From positions 230,753 through 273,342 of the forward strand of contig NZ_PNXQ01000014.1 of NCBI RefSeq assembly GCF_005217525.1: a stretch of DNA of 42,590 nt, written 5' to 3'. The notes under the pieces are model-generated. The model saw only the letters and a list, made by a program, of their open reading frames with translations, did not search any database and had not been told where the DNA came from. Both the position numbers and the translations under genes were made by a program. Of the stretch, positions 30,147 through 39,228 are shown in pieces; within the stretch, counting starts at the first letter, position 1; every line of letters starts with the position of its first letter. The stretch is from Paenibacillus terrae (GTDB lineage: Bacteria > Bacillota > Bacilli > Paenibacillales > Paenibacillaceae).

Positions 30147-32525
30147 ATGTCAGTGACTACTGAGCAGCAATGGAACGAGGAACAACGGAGAGTAGAGGAT
30201 GTGACTGCTGTCATTAGCGGGCGTATTCGGAAGCTGGAGACGGAGGTTGGCTCTGTACGTGGAGATGTCGTAGATATGCGTAAAGATTTTTGGGATGAGG
30301 TAACGATCAATTTCAGCGAGGCGGATGATGTGGGCGAGACCTCCACCAGCTTGCGTCAGCAATCCGAAATTTTGTCGGAAAGGGAGCGCAGGCACAAGCA
30401 TTCCACTGAGGCGCTGGGCCGTCTGAAAAAGCTGCTGGAATCACCGTATTTTGCACGTATTGATTTCGCTGAGGAAGGACAGCCCGCAGAGCGTGTTTAT
30501 CTGGGGATCGCCTCCCTGCTGGATCATCAGGACGAGGAATTTCTGGTCTATGACTGGCGTGCGCCTATTTCCAATCTGTATTACGATCATATGCCGGGTC
30601 CCGCTTCTTATAAGTCTCCAGCAGGGGAAATGGAAGGAGAACTGACGCTCAAGCGCCAATTCTCGATCCGAGGTGGACAGATTCGTTTTATGTTCGATAC
30701 AGGGGTAACGATTGGAGACGAGCTGCTCCAGGCGGTGCTGAGCCGCAGCTCGGATGCTCAGATGAAAAGTATTGTGGCAACGATCCAAAGGGAGCAGAAT
30801 CGCATTATTCGTGATGATCGAAGCCGTATGCTCATCGTACAGGGGGCGGCGGGAAGCGGCAAAACCTCTGCTGCGCTCCAGAGAGTAGCCTATTTGCTGT
30901 ATAAGTACCGTGACCGCTTACGCGCGGATCAGGTAGTGCTATTTTCGCCCAATCCGATGTTTAACAGCTATGTTTCAACGGTACTTCCAGAATTAGGTGA
31001 AGAAAACATGCTCCAGGCAACGCTTCAGGAGTATTTGGAGCGTCGGCTGGGCCGGGAGTTTCAATTGGAAGACCCTTTTGAGCAGCTGGAATATGTATTG
31101 TCGGCATCTTCACAGCCGGGGTATGAGGCCAGAATGGAAGGCATCCGCTTTAAGTCTTCCAAGACGTTTTTGCAAGCCATTACCGGATATAAGGCGTATT
31201 TGGAGCAGGAGGGTATGCGTTTTAAACCGATCCGGTTTCAAGGGCGCGAGGTGGTTCCATTGGAGGAAATGGTGCATAAGTTTTATGGGTTTGATGCTTC
31301 GGTTCGGCTGGCGAATCGGCTGGAGCTGCTGAGGGACTGGATGCTCAAGGAACTGGCCCGTTTCGGTAAGGAGGAATGCTCCGCTCCATGGGTGGATCAG
31401 CAGATGGATCTGATGGAGCCGGAGGATTACCAGCGTGCTTATAATCGCATGCGGCGTAAATCCAAGAATAAGGGCCATACCTTCGACGATTTTACACGTG
31501 AACGGGAAATATTGGCGCGAATGGTGGTCAGTGATCGCTTGAAGCCTTTGCGTAAATGGATCAAAGCGCTTCGTTTTGTGGACACGACCCGCTTATACGG
31601 TGAGCTGTTTCAGAATGAGACGCTCCTGAGCCAACTGGCCGATCACGCCGAGCTGCCGGATAGCTGGAGCGAAATCAGCCGTCAAACGCTGGAACGGATG
31701 CAGGCCGGGGAACTGGCGTATGAGGACGTGACCCCCTTTTTATATCTGCGTGAGCTGATGTTGGGCTTCCGTTCCAATAGCCATATCCGTCATGTGTTTA
31801 TTGATGAAGCACAGGACTATTCACCCTTCCAATTGGCTTTTTTCAAACGCTTGTTTCCACAGGCTAAAATGACCGCGCTGGGCGATTTTAATCAGGCGAT
31901 CTATGCGCATGCTTCTGTGCTTCAGGATGCGGAGCCTCTCTATGAGCTGTATGGAGCGGAACAGACCGAGATGATTTCCCTGACACGCAGCTACCGCTCG
32001 ACACAGGAAATTGTGGAGTTTACCCGGGGGATGGTGGCCGGGGGCGAGCATATTGTACCGTTTAACCGCAAGGGTGAGAAGCCTCGTGTTACGGAGGTAC
32101 ATTCGCATGAAACGCTGCATCGTCTGATCGTCGGGAACATCACGGAATTGCTGGCAGAAGGCTATGAATCCGTGGCAGTAATCTGCAAAAATGCTGGAGA
32201 AAGTGCAGCGGCTTTCGAAGCGCTCGAAGGGCAGTTGCCTGTGAAGCCAAGGCTGATCAAGAAGACAACTCCGGCTTTTGAAAAGGGAGTCCATATCATT
32301 CCGGCTTACCTGGCGAAAGGCGTAGAATTTGATGCGGTCCTGATCTATGACGGATCAGCGGAGCAATATCAGCGTGAAAGTGAGCGCAAGCTGTTCTACA
32401 CTGCCTGTACACGGGCTATGCATTTGCTGCACATCTATACGATAGGCGAAATTACACCGTTCGTGAGTTCGCAGGAATCGGATACGTATACCTATAAGGT
32501 GGAAGAAAGTGATCCAGTTATGTAA
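30147..32525 (+). CDS. helD: HelD-like RNA polymerase recycling ATPase (UvrD/Rep superfamily)
   Basis: A 792-residue superfamily 1 ATPase. The N-terminal coiled region (about 1-80: EEQRRVEDVTAVISGRIRKL and following) fits the HelD arm that enters the RNA polymerase secondary channel. Walker A is VQGAAGSGKTSA near residue 235, Walker B FIDEAQD near 552, then LGDFNQAIY, SLTRSYRSTQEIVEF and a C-terminal TACTRAMHLL. HelD removes stalled polymerase from DNA; some homologues give rifamycin tolerance. Start choice is uncertain: GTG 30144, ATG 30147 and GTG 30153 all lie near AGGAGG or CAGGAG. Its long leader suggests post-initiation regulation. Adenine deaminase follows after 108 bases with no clear terminator between. 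Confidence 0.9.
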   Translation: MSVTTEQQWNEEQRRVEDVTAVISGRIRKLETEVGSVRGDVVDMRKDFWDEVTINFSEADDVGETSTSLRQQSEILSERERRHKHSTEALGRLKKLLESPYFARIDFAEEGQPAERVYLGIASLLDHQDEEFLVYDWRAPISNLYYDHMPGPASYKSPAGEMEGELTLKRQFSIRGGQIRFMFDTGVTIGDELLQAVLSRSSDAQMKSIVATIQREQNRIIRDDRSRMLIVQGAAGSGKTSAALQRVAYLLYKYRDRLRADQVVLFSPNPMFNSYVSTVLPELGEENMLQATLQEYLERRLGREFQLEDPFEQLEYVLSASSQPGYEARMEGIRFKSSKTFLQAITGYKAYLEQEGMRFKPIRFQGREVVPLEEMVHKFYGFDASVRLANRLELLRDWMLKELARFGKEECSAPWVDQQMDLMEPEDYQRAYNRMRRKSKNKGHTFDDFTREREILARMVVSDRLKPLRKWIKALRFVDTTRLYGELFQNETLLSQLADHAELPDSWSEISRQTLERMQAGELAYEDVTPFLYLRELMLGFRSNSHIRHVFIDEAQDYSPFQLAFFKRLFPQAKMTALGDFNQAIYAHASVLQDAEPLYELYGAEQTEMISLTRSYRSTQEIVEFTRGMVAGGEHIVPFNRKGEKPRVTEVHSHETLHRLIVGNITELLAEGYESVAVICKNAGESAAAFEALEGQLPVKPRLIKKTTPAFEKGVHIIPAYLAKGVEFDAVLIYDGSAEQYQRESERKLFYTACTRAMHLLHIYTIGEITPFVSSQESDTYTYKVEESDPVM

Positions 32526-32633
32526 GATTGGCATAATGGTGTGTATTCCAGTAACATAAGCAAATAAGTGAGGATTTTGCAAAAATCCTGAAGCAAAACA
32601 GGCAAGAAGCATAAACGGAGGTTACAAAACGTA

Positions 32634-34475
32634 ATGGACATGAAGAGTGTATTTCAACGCCCGCCGCTGGCGGACTGTGTACCCGAGCTGGTAGCTACAG
32701 CCAGAGGGGAGCGCAAGGCATCGCTGGTTATCCGCGGAGGAACGCTGGTCAATGTGGTATCGGGCGAATTATTACCGGGAATGTCTATTGCTGTGCAGGG
32801 CTCCCGTATCGCATACGTCGGTCGGGACGTTAGCCATACCATCGGAGAAGACACAGTAATCATCGAAGCGGAAGGCCGCTATATGGCACCGGGATTACTG
32901 GACGGACATTGCCACATCGAAAGCACGCAGCTTACCGTAACGGAGTTTGCAAAAGCAGTGCTGCCGCTAGGCGTGACGGGAGGTTTTTTTGACCCGCATG
33001 AAATTTCCAATGTGCTCGGTCTGAAAGGGCTTCGCCTGATGCTTGATGAAGCACGTACGACACCGCTGGCTGCTTACTTGCAGGTGGCTTCTTGTGTTCC
33101 GTCCACAGGGCCGGAACTGGAAACGACAGGGGCCTCCTTTGGCCCTGCGGAAGTTGAGGAAGCCTTAAGCTGGGGCCCGGATATGATCGGGCTGGGCGAA
33201 GTCATGAATTTCCCGGGCGTCGTCTATGGAGACGATGTGATGATCGGGGAAATTCAGGCCACGCTGCGCGCGGGCAAGGTGGCGGACGGCCATTTTACAT
33301 GGGCCTCCGACGATTGGCGGCTGCCGGTATATGCAGCCGCAGGGATTACGGGCGATCACGAATGTGTCACGCCCGAGGATGTAGCCGAGCGTATCCGGCT
33401 CGGCATGTATGCCAAAATGCGGCAGGGCTCCGCATGGCATGATGTGGCCGAGACCATCCGTGCCAGCACGGAAATGGGTCTCGACACGCGCCGCATGATG
33501 CTGGTGACGGATGACCGCAGCGCGGAATCCTTGCTCCATGAGGGTCAGATGGACTTCGTCGTCCGTCATGCTATTGCGCAGGGCGTCAAGCCCGTGACCG
33601 CGTTTCAGATGGCTACGCTGAATACGGCAGAGCGCTTCGGCGTAGCGCGGGATATCGGCTCGATCATTCCGGGGGCGATTGCCGATATTATTTTGCTCGA
33701 TGGCCGTCTGGCCGAAGTGAACGTGACCGCTACAATTGCGGCGGGTCAACTGGTGGCCGAGCACGGCCAAATGGTCGCCGATTGGGATGGCTTCGCTTAT
33801 CCGGCGGAAGTGATGGACACGGTCCGTCTGGGACGCGACCTGAGTGCTGCGGATTTCCGCATTGCGGCTCCCGTACAGGAGGGAGACGTGCCTGTACGTG
33901 TCATTCGTGTCACGGAAAATCATGTGGACACGAAGGAAGTGCGGATGACCGTTCCGGTCCGGGGTGGTGAGGTCACGGCAGATCCCGCGCAGGATCTGTG
34001 CAAAATAGCCGTCTTCGAGCGGCATCATGCCAGTGGCAGCCACGCGGTGGCACTCGTGACGGGCGTCGGTTTCACCGAGCCAGCCGCCATTGCCATGACC
34101 GTGGCGCATGACAGCCACAACCTGCTCGTCATTGGCAACGATGACGAGTTGATGATCCAGGCGGCGAAGCAGGCCGTGGCTATGCGCGGCGGCGTGGTGG
34201 TCGTGTCCGCCTCGGGCGAAACACGCTTCCCGCTGCCTATCGCCGGGCTGATGTCTCCTGCGCCGTTTGCAGAGGTGGCTGCGCAGTCCGAGAGCATCAG
34301 CCGGGCACTTCAGCAATCCGGCTGTGTGCTGAACAACGCGCTGATGACATTGTCGCTGCTGGCGCTGGTCGTTATCCCTGAAATCCGCCTGTCGGATCAG
34401 GGACTTGTTGTGATCGGAGCAGACGGTATCCGCAAGGTATCGCTCTTCGTGGAAGAGGATACTGCGGAAGCCTGA
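32634..34475 (+). CDS. ade: Adenine deaminase
   Basis: A 613-residue amidohydrolase converting adenine to hypoxanthine and ammonia in purine salvage. The N-terminal beta sandwich is followed by the metal-site DGHCHIEST, then GFFDPHEISNVLG, the GLGEVMNFPGVV segment, DGHFTWASDD, GITGDHECVT and LVTDDRSAESLL. The C-terminal domain holds DSHNLLVIGNDD and ends with a conserved segment around PEIRLSDQGLVVI. Length and motif order are those of Ade/AdeC. GGAGG lies 11 bases before the ATG; a second ATG is two codons in. The 33100-34300 part is clearly richer in G+C than the flanking genes, mostly at third codon positions, which may mean local composition or transfer. Confidence 0.94.
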   Translation: MDMKSVFQRPPLADCVPELVATARGERKASLVIRGGTLVNVVSGELLPGMSIAVQGSRIAYVGRDVSHTIGEDTVIIEAEGRYMAPGLLDGHCHIESTQLTVTEFAKAVLPLGVTGGFFDPHEISNVLGLKGLRLMLDEARTTPLAAYLQVASCVPSTGPELETTGASFGPAEVEEALSWGPDMIGLGEVMNFPGVVYGDDVMIGEIQATLRAGKVADGHFTWASDDWRLPVYAAAGITGDHECVTPEDVAERIRLGMYAKMRQGSAWHDVAETIRASTEMGLDTRRMMLVTDDRSAESLLHEGQMDFVVRHAIAQGVKPVTAFQMATLNTAERFGVARDIGSIIPGAIADIILLDGRLAEVNVTATIAAGQLVAEHGQMVADWDGFAYPAEVMDTVRLGRDLSAADFRIAAPVQEGDVPVRVIRVTENHVDTKEVRMTVPVRGGEVTADPAQDLCKIAVFERHHASGSHAVALVTGVGFTEPAAIAMTVAHDSHNLLVIGNDDELMIQAAKQAVAMRGGVVVVSASGETRFPLPIAGLMSPAPFAEVAAQSESISRALQQSGCVLNNALMTLSLLALVVIPEIRLSDQGLVVIGADGIRKVSLFVEEDTAEA

Positions 34476-34553
34476 TAGGCTAGTAGCCCCTGTTTACTGC
34501 ATTTAATATCAAAAATTTTCCTTCCAAGCAGGAATACGGGGAGCAATGAGCAT

Positions 34554-35135
34554 ATGCATCAGTATTATCGTTCATTAGAGCAGATGGTTTATCAGGCCTC
34601 GATTATAGAGCAGGATTGGAACAGATTTGTAGAACGAACCCATGTGAAGCATGTGCAACAGGGAACGTATCTGATCGAAACGGGTGAACCCGTGAATCAT
34701 GCCTATTTTTGCTCAGAGGGATTATTCCGTTTATTCTACACTTTAGCAGATGGCAGGGAGTATAATGTTGGCTTTTCGCCAGCAGATGATTACGTAACCT
34801 CTTACGGAGCTATGGTCCAAGGAGAGCCGTCGACCTTTACCATTGAGGCTATGGAGGATTCGATAGTCATTGAAATCCCCTATGACGTACTGAAGGAGCT
34901 TATGGATACAAGCCATATGTGGGAAAGATTCGTACGCAAGAGTGTAGAGAGACTATACATTCGAAAAGAGGAACGGGAACGCGAATTACTGTATCTTTCC
35001 GCCAAGGAACGTTACCAAGCCTTTCTGCTCAAGTATCCCGGATTGGATAAACGAATTGCCCAGTATCATATCGCCTCGTACATCGGTGTATCCCCCGTTT
35101 CGCTTAGCCGATTGCTCCGCAGCGATCCGCATTAA
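34554..35135 (+). CDS. Crp/Fnr-family transcriptional regulator
   Basis: A 193-residue regulator. Residues 20-120 form a cyclic-nucleotide-binding-like jelly-roll (QQGTYLIETGEPVNHAYFCS, EGLFRLFYTLADGREYNVGF). The long dimer helix contains RKEERERELLYLSAKERYQA, and a compact winged helix ends HIASYIGVSPVSLSRLLRSD. The helix-turn-helix is at the extreme C-terminus, as in many short Firmicutes Crp-like proteins. No canonical cAMP Arg-Ser pair or Fe-S cysteines are seen, so the effector is unknown. A darcynin-like gene follows 81 bases downstream and may be its target. Confidence 0.85.
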   Translation: MHQYYRSLEQMVYQASIIEQDWNRFVERTHVKHVQQGTYLIETGEPVNHAYFCSEGLFRLFYTLADGREYNVGFSPADDYVTSYGAMVQGEPSTFTIEAMEDSIVIEIPYDVLKELMDTSHMWERFVRKSVERLYIRKEERERELLYLSAKERYQAFLLKYPGLDKRIAQYHIASYIGVSPVSLSRLLRSDPH

Positions 35136-35216
35136 CATAGGTTAATGCAGCTTGGAGGACAAGCAGCATACAATAACGTTAGTCCATTCGAGCTTTATAA
35201 AAAAGGGGATAGGCAT

Positions 35217-35558
35217 ATGCGGTATATGATGATTGTAATGTTGGAATTTTATCCTTCCTGGCTGGCTTTGCCTCGGGAAGAGCGTCGAAAACATGCGGCA
35301 TCCTTGCAGGAGAGCATTCAAAAATATAGCGAGCATGTTCAAGTTCGTTTTTTTGATGCAGAGGCGCTTCCCGGCAAGGATTACACTGATTTCGTCGTAT
35401 GCGAAACGGAGGATATGAGACAGTATCATTATATGTGGGAAGAAATTCGGGACTCGGAGCCATACACCAAGGGGTATATGAAGATAAAAGATGTGGTCAT
35501 GGGCATGGAAAATGCATTTCAGTCCTATGAGTCAGAAATACTACAGATGGAAAAATAA
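35217..35558 (+). CDS. Darcynin-like family protein
   Basis: A 113-residue protein. MLEFYPSWLALPREERRKHA, then VRFFDAEALPGKDYTDFVVC and ETEDMRQYHYMWEEIRDSEP, matches the small darcynin family, a ferredoxin-like fold of unknown function. I place the start at the ATG 35217 with GGGG 9 bases upstream; an in-frame ATG at 35145 would add 24 residues unlike the family and with a poorer site. It is probably cotranscribed with the Crp-type regulator and ends in a long hairpin terminator at 35581. Confidence 0.72.
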   Translation: MRYMMIVMLEFYPSWLALPREERRKHAASLQESIQKYSEHVQVRFFDAEALPGKDYTDFVVCETEDMRQYHYMWEEIRDSEPYTKGYMKIKDVVMGMENAFQSYESEILQMEK

Positions 35559-35580
35559 CATGGATACCCATGCAAAAGAA

Positions 35581-35634
35581 GGCGGATTCTTGAGCTGTTC
35601 ATATTCAGCTTAGGAATTCGCCTCTTTCTTTTTG
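35581..35634 (+). terminator. Terminator after the darcynin-like gene
   Basis: GGCGGATTCTTGAGCTG (35581-35597) pairs imperfectly with CAGCTTAGGAATTCGCC (35606-35622), followed by a T-rich tail up to 35634. It also separates the converging AraC gene. Confidence 0.8.
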
Positions 35635-35641
35635 CCATCAT

Positions 35642-36571
35642 TCAGCTTATATCTGTGACCAAGGGGGCTGCTGCAAGCATCTGCTCGGCTTCGTGCTGCT
35701 TGCGATATTGTGAAGGGGGCATGCCGTTCCATTTTTTAAAGGTTGCGATAAAATAACTCAGATTGTCAAAGCCAACCTCCAGCGCAATATCGACCACTTT
35801 GCGGTCACTTTGCTCCAGCAGTCTGCAAGCCTTCTGAACCCGGTGGTAATTGATGTATTCGACCGGGCTTTTTTGCACCATTTGCTTGAAGAAACGGCAA
35901 AAGTGTCCCTCGCTCATACGAATCTCATCCGCGATATCCCGCAAACGAATGGGCTCATGAGCATGATTGTTGATATACGCCAGCGCTTTTTTGATCCGTT
36001 CGACCTTGCTGCGTTGACCTGCCATAATCACATCCTCTCCGTTAGCCGGGGTCATATGAGGATACATGCTGGCGATGATGCCATAGAGCTGTGCCTTGGT
36101 CGCCAGCTCACGGGCAGGTGCATTCTGCTCATGGCTGGTAATGATGCGGCGTAGCGAGGTCAGCACCTCCTGTTCCCAGGGCAGGACCCCGCGAATGTGA
36201 GGGGGAACGACGAGCTTTTTGCTGATAAAGGGGTCGATAAACTGCTCCTGCACCGTATCCTGTGTCCGGCTGTGCAGCAGATCGGGATGAAACACCACAG
36301 CAGAGAATACGCAGCTTGGAGCATTTTTTAAATATCCGGCGTGAAGCTCTCCGCTGTTGACAAAAAGAGCCTCACCTTCACTGACCTCGGTGTATTCCAT
36401 ATCCGTCTGAAAGACGGCGCTACCCTGCTCCACGACGATAAACTCCATTTCCTCATGCCAATGAGACTCCAGCACGCTGTTTCCGTTCAACTGCTCTACG
36501 CTCGGATACACGCTGACCGGATACATAGGGTTACCATGAATGCGGTTTTCCCGCAACATTTCCCGATTCAT
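35642..36571 (-). CDS. AraC-family transcriptional regulator
   Basis: A 309-residue regulator. The N-terminal cupin (about 20-110; HWHEEMEFIVVEQGSAVFQT, GELHAGYLKN) is the sugar sensor. The C-terminal AraC DNA-binding domain has both helix-turn-helix units: IRLRDIADEIRMSEGHFCRF and KVVDIALEVGFDNLSYFIAT ending FKKWNGMPPSQYRK. It is divergent from the alpha-xylosidase gene across 187 bases, so it most likely activates that gene in response to a xyloglucan-derived sugar (inference). GGAGGGGAG precedes the ATG. Confidence 0.9.
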   Translation of the reverse strand: MNREMLRENRIHGNPMYPVSVYPSVEQLNGNSVLESHWHEEMEFIVVEQGSAVFQTDMEYTEVSEGEALFVNSGELHAGYLKNAPSCVFSAVVFHPDLLHSRTQDTVQEQFIDPFISKKLVVPPHIRGVLPWEQEVLTSLRRIITSHEQNAPARELATKAQLYGIIASMYPHMTPANGEDVIMAGQRSKVERIKKALAYINNHAHEPIRLRDIADEIRMSEGHFCRFFKQMVQKSPVEYINYHRVQKACRLLEQSDRKVVDIALEVGFDNLSYFIATFKKWNGMPPSQYRKQHEAEQMLAAAPLVTDIS

Positions 36572-36611
36572 TTCACCCGCTCCCCTCCTGATTTTTGTTT
36601 TGTATAGAAAA

Positions 36612-36627
36612 TATCAAAATATTGATA
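36612..36627. promoter_or_regulatory. Dyad in the AraC/alpha-xylosidase divergent region
   Basis: TATCAA (36612-36617) and TTGATA (36622-36627) form a 16-bp dyad 40 bases from the AraC start. A second, wider inverted repeat is CCTTAC (36655-36660) with GTAAGG (36680-36685). Either could be an AraC-protein or AraC-gene control site. No promoter was fixed. Confidence 0.4.
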
Positions 36628-36758
36628 CAATACGTCAAAATAAAAGAAGTAAACCCTTACATAAATCAATATTATTATAGTAAGGATTTCGAAAAAATCC
36701 AACCAGTGATTTTATCTGGGTTCAACAATATATAGATCGAAACGGAGGAAATAAACAG

Positions 36759-39083
36759 ATGAAATTTACAGATGGCTATTGGATGATCCGCAAAGGCTAT
36801 GAGATCCAAAACCCTGCCGAAATCCGTGATATTGTGACGGAAGATGCTTCCATGACGGTATATGCGGCGACCCACCGGATTGAGCATAAAGGAGACACCC
36901 TGAACGGGGCGTTGCTGAAAGCGACCTATAGCTCGCCGATGCCGAATGTCATTCGGGTACGCTTTAACCACCACAAGGGGCGGGTGCATCATGGACCGGA
37001 TTTTGAAATTCGCACCTTGCCAACAGAGGTGGATATTACGGTAGGTGAGGACACAGCGGTTCTGAAAAGCGGCAATCTGAGTGTGCGCGTCGGCCGTGGA
37101 AAGAGCTGGGACGTAGGTTTTTATGTGGAGGATCGTAAAATCACGGGTAGCGGACATCGTGGGCCAGGATACATTACAGACCCGCAGGCTCAGCCTTTTT
37201 TCCGGGAGCAGCTGGAGTTGGGAATCGGGGAGTACATATACGGCCTCGGGGAACGCTTCACTCCATTTGTGAAAAATGGGCAGGTGGTCGATATCTGGAA
37301 TGAGGACGGCGGCACGAGCAGTGAGCAGGCGTACAAAAACATTCCATTTTACCTTTCTAATAAAGGGTATGGTGTGTTTGTCAATCATCCGGAAAAGGTA
37401 TCGTATGAAATTGCATCGGAAAATGTCTCGAAGGTGCAGTTTAGCGTCTCCGGCGAATCGTTAGAGTATTTTATAATTGGCGGAGCTAACCCTAAAGAAG
37501 TGCTGGACAATTACACCAAGCTGACGGGCAAGCCCGCGTTACCACCAGCCTGGACCTTTGGTTTGTGGCTGACGACCTCGTTTACGACCGATTATGATGA
37601 AGCGACGGTGAATCATTTTGTGGACGGGATGGCTGAGCGTGATTTGCCGCTCTCTGTATTCCATTTTGACTGCTTCTGGATGAAGGAATACCAATGGTGC
37701 GATTTCCAATGGGATCAAGATATGTTCCCGGATCCGGAAGGTATGCTACAGCGTTTGAAAGCGAAGGGACTCAAAATTTGCGCATGGATTAACCCGTATA
37801 TTGCGGAAAAATCCATTTTGTTCGATGAAGGCATGGAGAACGGGTATCTGGTCAAAACCGCCGATGGCGGCGTGTGGCAATGGGATATGTGGCAGGCGGG
37901 TATGGGGCTGGTTGACTTTACCAATCCAGCTGCGGTGGCCTGGTATCAGGATAAGCTGAAGGTGCTGGTGGATCAAGGTGTGGACTGTTTTAAAACTGAT
38001 TTTGGCGAGCGGATTCCTACGAATGTGGTGTATCATGACGGCTCTGATCCGGTGAAAATGCACAATTATTACACGCATTTGTACAACAAGGCTGTATTTG
38101 ACGTGCTGGAGGAAAAACTGGGTAAAAATGAAGCGGCGTTATTCGCACGTTCCGCTACGGCGGGGGGACAGCAGTTCCCGGTTCACTGGGGCGGTGACTG
38201 CTCATCGACATATGAGTCGATGGCGGAATCACTGCGGGGCGGCTTATCGCTTGGCTTGAGCGGCTTTGGCTTCTGGAGCCATGATATTAGCGGCTTTGAA
38301 TTAACGGCTGCGCCGGACGTGTACAAACGGTGGGTACAATTTGGACTATTGTCCTCCCACAGTCGTCTGCACGGAAATGAATCATACCGTGTACCTTGGC
38401 TGTTCGATGAAGAATCGGTGGATGTGGTACGCAGCTTTACGAAGCTCAAATGTTCATTAATGCCGTATCTGTATCCGTCCGCTGTGGAATCCTCGGTGAA
38501 GGGTCTGCCGATGATGCGTGCTATGGTGCTGGAATTTCCGCAAGACCCGAGCTGTGCAACGCTGGATCTGCAATACATGCTGGGCGATTCCATTTTGGTG
38601 GCCCCGATCTTTAATAAGGAAGGCAACGTACAGTATTACGTACCGGAGGGCCAGTGGACGAATCTGTTGACGAATGAAACCGTGTCGGGTGGTCGCTGGG
38701 TTAACGAGCATCACGATTTTACAACCCTGCCCGTGCTGGTGAAGCCGAACACGCTGCTGGCGATCGGTCATGAGGACAGCCGTCCGGATTATGATTATGC
38801 AGAACAAGTGGCTTTTCACTTGTTCGAGCTGGGTGAAGGGCAGCAGGCTCGGACGGTTATCGTGAACACTTCTGGTGAAGAAGAGCTAACCGTTACTGTC
38901 AGTCGCAAGGCTGCTGTGATTACGGTGAAGGCAGAGGGTGCGGTTAAACCATGGTCACTGGTTCTGCGGGGTATTCACGAGGCTATTCAGGTCGAGGATG
39001 GCAGCATTCAAACGGGAGAGCAGGGTGTGATCATTACACCAGCCTCAAGCGGACAGCAGGAGCTTGTCATTCACTTGGGATAG
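36759..39083 (+). CDS. yicI: GH31 alpha-xylosidase
   Basis: A 774-residue GH31 enzyme that would remove alpha-1,6-xylose from xyloglucan oligosaccharides. It has no signal peptide. The N-terminal beta-sandwich leads into the barrel with WTFGLWLTTSF. The nucleophile is Asp414 in KTDFGERIPTNV, the sequence characteristic of YicI-type alpha-xylosidases rather than alpha-glucosidases. The acid/base is Asp480 in HWGGDCSSTYESM. FWSHDISGFE follows, and two C-terminal beta domains complete it. Positions match E. coli YicI closely. The ATG has a GGAGG site. It is controlled in all likelihood by the divergent AraC gene and is monocistronic, closed by a terminator at 39142. Confidence 0.95.
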   Translation: MKFTDGYWMIRKGYEIQNPAEIRDIVTEDASMTVYAATHRIEHKGDTLNGALLKATYSSPMPNVIRVRFNHHKGRVHHGPDFEIRTLPTEVDITVGEDTAVLKSGNLSVRVGRGKSWDVGFYVEDRKITGSGHRGPGYITDPQAQPFFREQLELGIGEYIYGLGERFTPFVKNGQVVDIWNEDGGTSSEQAYKNIPFYLSNKGYGVFVNHPEKVSYEIASENVSKVQFSVSGESLEYFIIGGANPKEVLDNYTKLTGKPALPPAWTFGLWLTTSFTTDYDEATVNHFVDGMAERDLPLSVFHFDCFWMKEYQWCDFQWDQDMFPDPEGMLQRLKAKGLKICAWINPYIAEKSILFDEGMENGYLVKTADGGVWQWDMWQAGMGLVDFTNPAAVAWYQDKLKVLVDQGVDCFKTDFGERIPTNVVYHDGSDPVKMHNYYTHLYNKAVFDVLEEKLGKNEAALFARSATAGGQQFPVHWGGDCSSTYESMAESLRGGLSLGLSGFGFWSHDISGFELTAAPDVYKRWVQFGLLSSHSRLHGNESYRVPWLFDEESVDVVRSFTKLKCSLMPYLYPSAVESSVKGLPMMRAMVLEFPQDPSCATLDLQYMLGDSILVAPIFNKEGNVQYYVPEGQWTNLLTNETVSGGRWVNEHHDFTTLPVLVKPNTLLAIGHEDSRPDYDYAEQVAFHLFELGEGQQARTVIVNTSGEEELTVTVSRKAAVITVKAEGAVKPWSLVLRGIHEAIQVEDGSIQTGEQGVIITPASSGQQELVIHLG

Positions 39084-39141
39084 ATCATGTACACTCGCTC
39101 ACAAGTAAAATTCGTCATTCTATAGTGTAGCAATGTATTGC

Positions 39142-39182
39142 AAAAAGGGGCTTGCCTGATCAAACGGGCAGGCCCTTTTTTG
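39142..39182. terminator. Bidirectional terminator
   Basis: AAAAGGGGCTTGCC, starting about 39143, pairs with GGGCAGGCCCTTTTTT, ending at 39181. A and T runs on the two sides let it close both the alpha-xylosidase and the converging serine hydrolase gene. Confidence 0.85.
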
Positions 39183-39228
39183 CTTTGGAGTCGTAATGGA
39201 AATTTTCAACGTAGGTTTCAATTTTTGT

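Noticed and set aside
32571..32589. Hairpin AGGATTTT/AAAATCCT before adenine deaminase, considered as terminator or purine riboswitch
   Set aside because: No T run follows, and the conserved core of a purine riboswitch is not present in the 108-base gap.
33165..34316. Long 383-residue leftward frame inside adenine deaminase
   Set aside because: It is antisense to a clearly conserved enzyme, rich in His and Arg, and explained by the G+C-rich codon bias of ade; no ribosome site.
36684..36700. GGATTT/AAATCC hairpin before the alpha-xylosidase gene as a terminator
   Set aside because: Short stem without a T run in either direction; the divergent layout gives no gene for it to terminate.
36675..37388. 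237-residue leftward frame at the start of the alpha-xylosidase gene
   Set aside because: Antisense to conserved GH31 sequence and lacking a ribosome site or family resemblance.
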